A DNA stretch of 64,000 nucleotides. Origin: Mycolicibacterium baixiangningiae (GTDB taxonomy: Bacteria; Actinomycetota; Actinomycetes; Mycobacteriales; Mycobacteriaceae). The position numbers were made by a program, and so were the translations under genes. Shown here in pieces: positions 59,001 through 64,000 of this stretch. The first letter of the stretch is position 1. The number at the start of each line of letters is the position of its first letter. The notes under the pieces were generated by a model. The model searched no databases. It was not told the DNA's origin and was given only the letters and a program-made list of their open reading frames with translations. The DNA is taken from contig NZ_CP066218.1 of NCBI RefSeq assembly GCF_016313185.1, forward strand, positions 186,001-250,000, given 5' to 3'.

Positions 59001-59308
59001 TCCGGGTGGTCCTTGACGAAGGTGTCGAGTTCGCCGACGACTTCCCGCTGCCACTCCGGATTGTCGACCTTCTCACCGTCCGGCGGGGTCAGGATGGCGA
59101 CGACGTGGCTGGTGCGGTCACGGCCGTACACCTCGTCGCCGGTCACCGAGGCCTTAACAGACTGGCTGCCCTCGTCGTAGAAACCACTCTGCGTGACGTT
59201 GTTACCGAGACTGATCCCGTAGATACCGCCGCCGACGCACAGTGCGACCATGACACCGATCACGATGTACCGATATCGGTATACGTTTCGACCCCACCAG
59301 GCGAACAC
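56003..59308 (-). CDS. mmpL3: MmpL3, essential trehalose monomycolate transporter
   Basis: The 1101-aa protein of the RND superfamily has twelve spans and two porter domains. The proton-relay Asp-Tyr pairs are seen in GIAVDYGLFMVSRFREEL (span 4) and GLSTDYEVFLVSRMVEAR (span 10). It flips or exports trehalose monomycolate for the mycomembrane. The C-terminal cytoplasmic tail (about 350 residues) is longer than in M. tuberculosis (944 aa in total) and is rich in Pro, Gln and Glu, with a QKDPA/N repeat near the end (about 56100-56145). Confidence 0.96.
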   Translation of the reverse strand: MFAWWGRNVYRYRYIVIGVMVALCVGGGIYGISLGNNVTQSGFYDEGSQSVKASVTGDEVYGRDRTSHVVAILTPPDGEKVDNPEWQREVVGELDTFVKDHPDQVVSWVGWLRAPDAASETVQQMKTGDLSKTFVSIPLKGDTDDEILKNYQIVEPDLQQINGGDIQLAGLNPLASELTGSIGEDQKRAEVAAIPLVCVVLFFVFGGVIAAALPGLIGGLTIAGALGIMRLIAEFIPVHFFAQPVVTLMGLGIAVDYGLFMVSRFREELAEGYDTEAAVRRTVMTSGRTVMFSAVILVASSVPLLLFPQGFLKSITYAIIASVMLAAILSITVLAAALAILGPRVDALGVKTLIKFALPDPIEADPANHKTNTFAIASIPLGLLVPPVGIALGHIARKRIKQTGEQGANLATIGLILGYTALYGAMAYGVIALKDNGVIGSGVYWMLLGIVIFLVVVTFGLALARYVPLARRPIVWWLHWLAEKTQKNKTRAEVENGFWGKLVTRVMKRPAAFAVPIVIVMILLIIPLGQLSLGGISEKYLPPDNSVRSAQEDFDRSFPGFRTEPLTLVLKSDNGEPITDQQLADMRAKAMTINGFIDPDNDPSKMWQERSVQEGGSEDPSVRVIQNGLENRNEAAAKIDQLRDLSPPRGVSVWVGGTPALEQDSIHSLFDKLPLMVAILIVTTTILMFLAFGSLVLPIKAALMSALTLGSTMGILTWMFVEGHGSGLMNYTPQPLMAPMIGLIIAVIWGLSTDYEVFLVSRMVEARARGLSTAEAIRVGTATTGRLITGAALVLAVVAGAFVFSDLVMMKYLAFGLLLALLLDATIIRMFLVPAVMKMLGDDCWWAPRWMKRIQERLGLGETELPDERKRPLVRDPADDQALVGAGAPVPQRPRPPHDPTHPGVEGRVGPTRIPPGPPRLNGPSVAGTTRIPTNRPGPAQEPPTTRLSVAKNAVRGAVNTATTQRTPRPTGPGPKREEREIESWLGELRGGPSGSGGQPPRPPQPSAEPTTAMRAGAPQPEPEGNEPTTAIPVQRPPQPQPPQQPEGDATTKIPAQKDPAQKDPNQKDPESTEKLNTPEDPKRRGGGMSAADLLRREGRM

Positions 59309-59354
59309 GTAAGCTCCTCACCAATTCATTTCGACCGCGCTGTGGCCACAGTTG

Positions 59355-60041
59355 TCACACACGCGAGGTCAGCAGCGCGGACAGCGGCCGGAACGGCTGC
59401 AGCCATGCTCCCTGCTCAGGCAGCGAATCCAAGCCGATCCGCGGTAACGGTTCCCGGAAAACACCAGGAATGTCCTCCAGATCGACGAACTCCAAGGTAT
59501 CCGACGCTAGTGCCCAGCTCGCATGTTCGCGAAATCCGAGCACCTGCACGGGGATCCCCTCGCGGGCGATCTCTTCCAAGGGTAGGCGGAACGCCTGGCC
59601 GTCCGCCGAGGCCACCAACACGGCGGCCAGCCCCTCGCGGCGGCGCAGGGCGATGTGCTCGAGCATGTCGCCGTCGACGTCGCTGTCTTCGTCGATCTTC
59701 GGTTTGGCGAAGACCGCGAAGCCCACGTTGCGCAGCGCCTCCACCCAGGGCCGGACGACGTCGGCGCTGCCCGGGGCGATGTTGGTGAACACCGTCGCCT
59801 CGGGTTCGAGCGCCACATCCTGCCGTCCGGCGGACAGATCGGCCGTGCGGGCGAGCAGCCAGCGGCCGAGCGCGTCGAACCGGGGCCGGTGCGCCGCCGT
59901 CGGCCTGCCGCCGATGATCGAGCCGAGGCCCATATCGAGGTTGGGGGCGTCCCACACCAGCAGCACCCGCTCGGTTCCGGGAGGCGGGCCTGCGGGCGGG
60001 GGCGGCGGCGCAACCTGCGGAATGTCCTCGGTGAGGCTCAT
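59355..60041 (-). CDS. NYN-domain protein, Rv0207c-like
   Basis: The 228-aa protein has a Pro-rich N-terminus, then an NYN (PIN-like) nuclease-type domain: VLLVWDAPNLDMGLGS (first Asp), a DEDSDVDGDMLEHIALRR loop with acidic residues, and VLVASADGQAFRLPLEEI. NYN proteins are thought to cleave RNA. It overlaps trmB by four bases and lies 46 bp upstream of mmpL3, an arrangement conserved in mycobacteria. Confidence 0.87.
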   Translation of the reverse strand: MSLTEDIPQVAPPPPPAGPPPGTERVLLVWDAPNLDMGLGSIIGGRPTAAHRPRFDALGRWLLARTADLSAGRQDVALEPEATVFTNIAPGSADVVRPWVEALRNVGFAVFAKPKIDEDSDVDGDMLEHIALRRREGLAAVLVASADGQAFRLPLEEIAREGIPVQVLGFREHASWALASDTLEFVDLEDIPGVFREPLPRIGLDSLPEQGAWLQPFRPLSALLTSRV

Positions 60042-60829
60042 GGCACCTTCTCCCAGAGCAGTTCGGTGATGTCGGGACCCGCCAGGGCCTTGCGCTCGTA
60101 CTTGGTCACCGGGCGCTCAACCGAGATGGGCACCTCGTCGCCGGGGCTGACACGGCGCAGCAGCGGTTCGGCGTCGCCCACCTCCGCGATGTGTTCGGCG
60201 TAACCCTGATGGTCGGTCGCGGCGTGCAGGATGCCGCCGGGCCGTAAGCGGTCGGCGATCATCGCCACCGTCGCCGGCTGCAGCAGCCGGCGCTTGTGGT
60301 GGCGCGCCTTCGGCCACGGATCGGGGAAGAACACCCGCGCCCCGGTCAGGGAGGCGCTGGGGATCATGTACTCGAGAACGTCGACGCCGTCGCCGCGGAT
60401 CATCCTGATGTTGCGCACCCCGGCGCGGTCGATGCCGGTCAGCAGCTGAGCGAGGCCGCGCCGGTACACCTCGACAGCGATGACGTCGATGTCCGGTTCG
60501 TCCTGCGCCATCGCCAGTGTCGAGGTCCCGGTGCCCGAGCCGATCTCCAGGACGAGTGGGGCGGACCGGCCGAACCACGCCGCGGTGTCCAGCAGGGCGG
60601 CGGGGTGTCCGTCGGCGTCCCGGGCCTCGGTGCCCAGCTCAGGCCAAAGCCGTTCCCACGTGGCCTGCTGGCCGCCGGACAGCGCCGCGCGGCGGGACCG
60701 GAAGCTCGTCACCCGCCGGAGCTGGTGTGCTGCGGGGGCGTCGTCTTCAGTCGGCGAGTGGCCCGCGGCCGGTGACCCGGCCGGGTCGACGGCCGGCTCG
60801 CTCGCATGCATCCGTCCATGGTGTCTCAT
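60038..60829 (-). CDS. trmB: tRNA (guanine-N7)-methyltransferase TrmB
   Basis: The 263-aa protein makes m7G46 in tRNA. The SAM-binding motif is LEIGSGTGTSTLAMA; FFPDPWPKARHHKRRLLQP is the diagnostic TrmB block; and TDHQGYAEHI and RPVTKYERKA end it. ATG 60829 (MRHHGRMHA) aligns with the known N-terminus of Rv0208c; ATG 60811 is an alternative. It overlaps the NYN-domain gene, so the two are co-translated. Confidence 0.94.
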   Translation of the reverse strand: MRHHGRMHASEPAVDPAGSPAAGHSPTEDDAPAAHQLRRVTSFRSRRAALSGGQQATWERLWPELGTEARDADGHPAALLDTAAWFGRSAPLVLEIGSGTGTSTLAMAQDEPDIDVIAVEVYRRGLAQLLTGIDRAGVRNIRMIRGDGVDVLEYMIPSASLTGARVFFPDPWPKARHHKRRLLQPATVAMIADRLRPGGILHAATDHQGYAEHIAEVGDAEPLLRRVSPGDEVPISVERPVTKYERKALAGPDITELLWEKVP

Positions 60830-60963
60830 CAGTGGCGGGGTACCCCCATCGTGGTACAGATTGATACCCAACAGTTGCCTTCAGCTGGTATGTGAAACAT
60901 CCGTACGGGAGGCGCCCCGGCGGATGCCACGATGTCCCCGGGGCCCGAGTCCAGGACGGGCCG

Positions 60964-61956
60964 ATGCAGGGAGGGCCTGTCATTTCCGTCGACGTGCTGA
61001 CGCGGTTCGCGCAGGAGTGCGGAGACCCCGGGGTGCCGGAGGTCGCCGCCCGGCTGGCGGCGCCGCTGCGGGTGGCCGTCAGCGGTCGCGCCGGGGTGGG
61101 ACGGACCACGGTCACGCGGGTCCTGACCAGCGCCGGATGGCTCGCTGTCGACAGTCCCGACAATCCCGACAATCCCGACAGTCCCGACGGTGCCGCCGAT
61201 GTCGCGGTCGTCGTCGTCGCCGAGGCGGTGAAGCCGGAGGACCGGTCCTCGGTGGCGCGATGGCGTGGCAGCGGCGTGCCGGTGCTGGTCGTCGGCAACA
61301 AGGCCGACCTCACCGGAGCGGTGCCGCTGGAGGCGCTGCGACGGGCGGCCGGTGCGCCGGTGGTCTCCGCGGCGGCGCTGCTGGCCGACGTCACCCTTGA
61401 CGACGACGCGGTCGGCGCATTGCGTGCCCTGGTCGCCCACCCGGCCGATCCGCGCTCACCGGACGCCTTCCTCGACGGCGCCCACCCGGTGGCCCGCGAG
61501 CCGCGCCTTCGGCTGCTGCGCCTTCTCGGCCGGACGGGCATCGCCCACAGTGTGCGCGCGCTGAGCGACGGTGCCGACCCCGGCGACCTGCCGGCCCTGC
61601 TGCGGGAGGCCAGCGGCGTCGACCGCGTCCTCGACCGGTTGGACTCCCTCGCGGCGCCGGCGCGGTACCGCCGGGTGCGCGCGGCGCTCGCCGAACTGCA
61701 GGCGCTGGCCGCCGGCTCCCGGCAGGTGGCCGAGTTCCTGGCCTCCGACGACGCTGTGCTCGCGACGATGACGGCGGCGGTCGACGTGGTGGAGGCCACC
61801 GGTCTCGAGGTGGACCCGGCTGACGACCCGGCCGCCCACCTGCGCCGGGCGGTGCGGTGGCGCACCTACAGCCGTGGGCCGGTGAACCCGCTGCACCGCG
61901 CGTGCGGTGCCGACATCTGCCGCGGATCGTTGCGACTGCTCGAGCGCCGCCGATGA
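60964..61956 (+). CDS. GTPase-like protein, Rv0209-like
   Basis: The 330-aa protein has a P-loop-like GRAGVGRTTV (41-50), in which Arg47 replaces the usual Lys, and a clear NKAD (112-115) specificity motif for guanine. The rest is helical. Four 9-bp units encode DSP-DNP-DNP-DSP (61150-61185). ATG 60964 is preferred; the frame is open 24 codons further. It overlaps the next gene (ATGA), and the pair matches Rv0209-Rv0210. Confidence 0.75.
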   Translation: MQGGPVISVDVLTRFAQECGDPGVPEVAARLAAPLRVAVSGRAGVGRTTVTRVLTSAGWLAVDSPDNPDNPDSPDGAADVAVVVVAEAVKPEDRSSVARWRGSGVPVLVVGNKADLTGAVPLEALRRAAGAPVVSAAALLADVTLDDDAVGALRALVAHPADPRSPDAFLDGAHPVAREPRLRLLRLLGRTGIAHSVRALSDGADPGDLPALLREASGVDRVLDRLDSLAAPARYRRVRAALAELQALAAGSRQVAEFLASDDAVLATMTAAVDVVEATGLEVDPADDPAAHLRRAVRWRTYSRGPVNPLHRACGADICRGSLRLLERRR

Positions 61957-63446
61957 CCGGCGAACCGGGACCCGTCGAGGCCGCCGACGCGGTGGTCGCC
62001 GCCGTCGACCCCGCGCTGAGTTCGCCGGGCGTGCGCAGCAGCGATTCCGTGCTGGTCACCGGTCCGTGGCTGGCCGGGGTCAGCAGCGTGGTGGCGGTGC
62101 TGCGTGCCCGGCTGCCGGAGGTGTCGTTCGTCGAGGCCGACGAACTGGCCGTCGGCGCCGCACCCGTCGCCGTGGTGTTCGCGGTCTCGGCGGTCTCCCC
62201 GCTGACCGAATCCGACTGTGAACTCCTCGATCTGGCGGCAGACCACACCGACTGTGTCGTCGGTGTCGTGACGAAGATCGACGCGCACCACGACTGGCGT
62301 GAGGTGCTGGCCACGGACCGCGATCTGCTCGGCGCGCACCGTCAGCGATACGCGCGGTTGCCATGGGTCGGTGTGGCGGCCGCTCCGGAGGTCGGTGATC
62401 CGGTGGTCGACGAGCTGGTCGACGTGTTGGGTGGCACGCTCTTCGACCCCGATGTACTGCGACGAAACCGGTTGCGGGCGTGGGAAAGTCAGCTGGAGAA
62501 GGTGATCGCGCGCTACCGCGCCGACGGTGAGGGCGCCGACCGGCAGGCACGGGTGTCGGCACTGCGGGCCCAACGCGAGGACATCCGGCGTAGCAGGCGG
62601 ATGGATAAGTCGCAGCGCGCCATCGCGCTGCGCAGCCAGATCCAGCAGGCGCGCGTGCAATTGACGTATTTCGCGCGCAACCGGTGTGCGTCGGTGCGCA
62701 GCGAACTGCAGGAGGACATCGGCGGGTTGGGCCGGCGCGGGTTCGCGGCGTTCGAAGACGGGGTGCGCCGACGCGCCGCCGAGGTGATGGCCGAGGTCGA
62801 CGAAGGCGTCACCACTCACCTCACCGCCGTCGCGGCCGATCTGCACGTGGATCCCGTGCCGTCGCCTCCGCAGCCGACGCCGGTGCCCGACCTGCCGGGG
62901 CCGCCGCTGCGGTCACGCCGCCTGGAGACCCGGCTGATGATGGTGCTCGGCGCCGGCTTCGGGCTCGGTGTGGCGCTCGCGGTGAGCCGGCTGTTCACCG
63001 GTGTCGACCCGGGGCTGACTGTCGCCGGGGTGCTCGCCGGCGCGGCGGCGGGGCTGGCGGTGGCGGTGTGGGTGGTCGGTATCCGGGGCCTGCTGCACGA
63101 CCGCGGCGTGCTGGACCGCTGGGTGGTGGAGGCGACCGCGACGTTGCGGTCGGCCGCCGAGGAGGCCGTCGCCACCCGCGTCCTGGCCGCCGAGGCGGCG
63201 CTGACCGGTTCGTTGGCCGCCGAGGAGTCGGCCGAGGCGGACGCCGCGGCCGGCCGGATCGCCGAGATCGACGACGAACTACGGGAACACGCAGCCGCCA
63301 CGGCCCGCGCCGCCGCACAGCGCGACCGCAGGATCCCCGCCTTGGTGCGCGCGCTGGAGGCGGTGCGCCACGCCCTGTACGACAATTCGCCGGGTGAATT
63401 CACCGACCCGAGCGAACCGAATTCCGGGAAAACTGTCGGTTACTGA
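61953..63446 (+). CDS. Membrane-anchored GTPase-like protein, Rv0210-like
   Basis: The 497-aa protein has a degenerate P-loop (TGPWLAGVSSV, no GK[S/T]) and a TKID guanine-type motif (about 107-110). A coiled region with many Arg and Gln follows, then two membrane helices (about 328-345 and 352-370) and a helical Ala/Glu-rich tail. The layout of G-domain, coil and paired helices resembles dynamin-like membrane-remodelling proteins, but the family is not proven. It starts on the Rv0209-like stop codon. Confidence 0.73.
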   Translation: MTGEPGPVEAADAVVAAVDPALSSPGVRSSDSVLVTGPWLAGVSSVVAVLRARLPEVSFVEADELAVGAAPVAVVFAVSAVSPLTESDCELLDLAADHTDCVVGVVTKIDAHHDWREVLATDRDLLGAHRQRYARLPWVGVAAAPEVGDPVVDELVDVLGGTLFDPDVLRRNRLRAWESQLEKVIARYRADGEGADRQARVSALRAQREDIRRSRRMDKSQRAIALRSQIQQARVQLTYFARNRCASVRSELQEDIGGLGRRGFAAFEDGVRRRAAEVMAEVDEGVTTHLTAVAADLHVDPVPSPPQPTPVPDLPGPPLRSRRLETRLMMVLGAGFGLGVALAVSRLFTGVDPGLTVAGVLAGAAAGLAVAVWVVGIRGLLHDRGVLDRWVVEATATLRSAAEEAVATRVLAAEAALTGSLAAEESAEADAAAGRIAEIDDELREHAAATARAAAQRDRRIPALVRALEAVRHALYDNSPGEFTDPSEPNSGKTVGY

Positions 63447-63643
63447 TCAGTACGAGCGTTATTTGCTTTTCTGAATCGTTCCTGTGAGTCATCGGACATA
63501 GATCCGAATTCCTTCGGGTATGTCACCCACGTTAACCTCGAACAAGGGACGACCGTGATCGCCGTTGATCTCGTTCATCGGCGTCATCGTGGGCCTGCGT
63601 CCTGGCGGGAACCGAGTGCAGGAAGATGCAGGAGAATCACAGT

Positions 63644-64000
63644 ATGACTTCAGCCACCATTCCGGGTCTGGACACCGCTCCGACGAAACACGAGGGACTG
63701 CTGGCGTGGGTTCGGGAGGTCGCCGCGCTGACCGAACCCGATCGCGTGGTGTTCGCCGACGGTTCTCAGGAGGAGTACGACCGCCTGGCCGCCCAACTGG
63801 TCGAGGCCGGCACCTTCCAGAAGCTCAACGACCAGAAGCAACCGAATTCCTACCTGGCGCTGTCCGACCCGTCGGACGTCGCGCGTGTCGAATCGCGCAC
63901 CTACATCTGTTCGCAGCGGGAGATCGACGCGGGTCCGACCAACAACTGGATGGACCCGGCCGAGATGCGCGGCATCATGACCGACCTGTACCGCGGGTGC
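63644..64000 (+). CDS. pckG: Phosphoenolpyruvate carboxykinase (GTP), N-terminal part
   Basis: The first 119 residues are visible before the window ends. They include the opening [30 protein letters not shown] and [30 protein letters not shown]. These match GTP-type PEP carboxykinases, with the Arg of VESRTYI near the active site. The enzyme turns oxaloacetate into PEP in gluconeogenesis, which matters for growth on fatty acids. GGAG lies 9 bp before ATG 63644. It is Rv0211 by order. Confidence 0.93.
   Translation, partial: MTSATIPGLDTAPTKHEGLLAWVREVAALTEPDRVVFADGSQEEYDRLAAQLVEAGTFQKLNDQKQPNSYLALSDPSDVARVESRTYICSQREIDAGPTNNWMDPAEMRGIMTDLYRGC

Noticed and set aside
63447..63643. Promoter elements of pckG
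   Set aside because: A promoter must be here, but several TANNNT candidates exist without a clear -35 partner, so none is called.

Overview
The window is high-GC DNA from a mycobacterium, most likely a fast-growing environmental species of the Mycolicibacterium type. Three things support this: an mce operon, two MmpL transporters, and a gene order that from memory follows M. tuberculosis Rv0169 to Rv0211 almost without a break. Landmarks are mce1A-F plus mam1A-D, pirin, sigG, the Rv0183 monoacylglycerol lipase, Rv0184/Rv0185/Rv0187, ilvD, ricR, an Rv0192-type L,D-transpeptidase, zmp1, Rv0199/Rv0200, Rv0201c-mmpL11, the Rv0203 hemophore, Rv0204c/Rv0205, mmpL3, Rv0207c, trmB, Rv0209/Rv0210 and the start of the GTP-dependent PEP carboxykinase gene. 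No database search was possible, so orthology rests on recognised motifs, lengths and gene order.

Layout. 1-10.1 kb: the 3' part of a lipid-importing Mce operon with its four Mce-associated proteins, most genes overlapping or nearly so. 10.1-24 kb: a less conserved stretch with a DUF1275 membrane protein, a fructosamine-kinase-like protein, a long secreted protein with an acidic tail, an SGNH-type acyltransferase, a phosphodiester glycosidase, a GlsB-like membrane protein, a PQQ-type dehydrogenase lipoprotein with pirin, MarR, an NDMA-dependent alcohol dehydrogenase, methionine aminopeptidase, an XRE regulator and sigG. 24-31.5 kb: lipase, hydrolase-like lipoprotein, DUF2786 and metallohydrolase genes, O-methyltransferase, ilvD, and a copper-type DUF305-ricR operon. 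31.5-40.7 kb: L,D-transpeptidase, a DUF4129/MoxR/DUF58 membrane-linked operon, zmp1 and Rv0199/Rv0200. 40.7-50.5 kb: the mmpL11/hemophore heme and lipid locus, with a PrrAB-like two-component system directly behind the second hemophore, then DUF3054, YbhN and AI-2E family proteins. 50.5-55.9 kb: an IS481-family element followed by accessory genes (ECF sigma factor, two-component system, DUF2855 protein) between the Rv0205 and mmpL3 homologues. 56-64 kb: mmpL3, NYN protein, trmB, two GTPase-like genes and the start of pckG.

The regulatory signals are among the most informative parts. I see a RicR-type operator before the DUF305-ricR operon, a KstR-consensus box before the alcohol dehydrogenase, a twin operator before the XRE gene, an 11-bp-phased direct repeat before a response regulator, and several likely leaderless promoters and micro-ORFs. 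Four convergent gene junctions each hold a large palindrome that nearly fills the gap, and two of these are copies of one 49-bp element. No tRNA, rRNA, CRISPR array, prophage or plasmid feature was seen. I found no clear multi-gene system that would count as wholly undescribed. The best leads are the palindrome family, the hemophore-linked two-component system and the small coupled ORFs.
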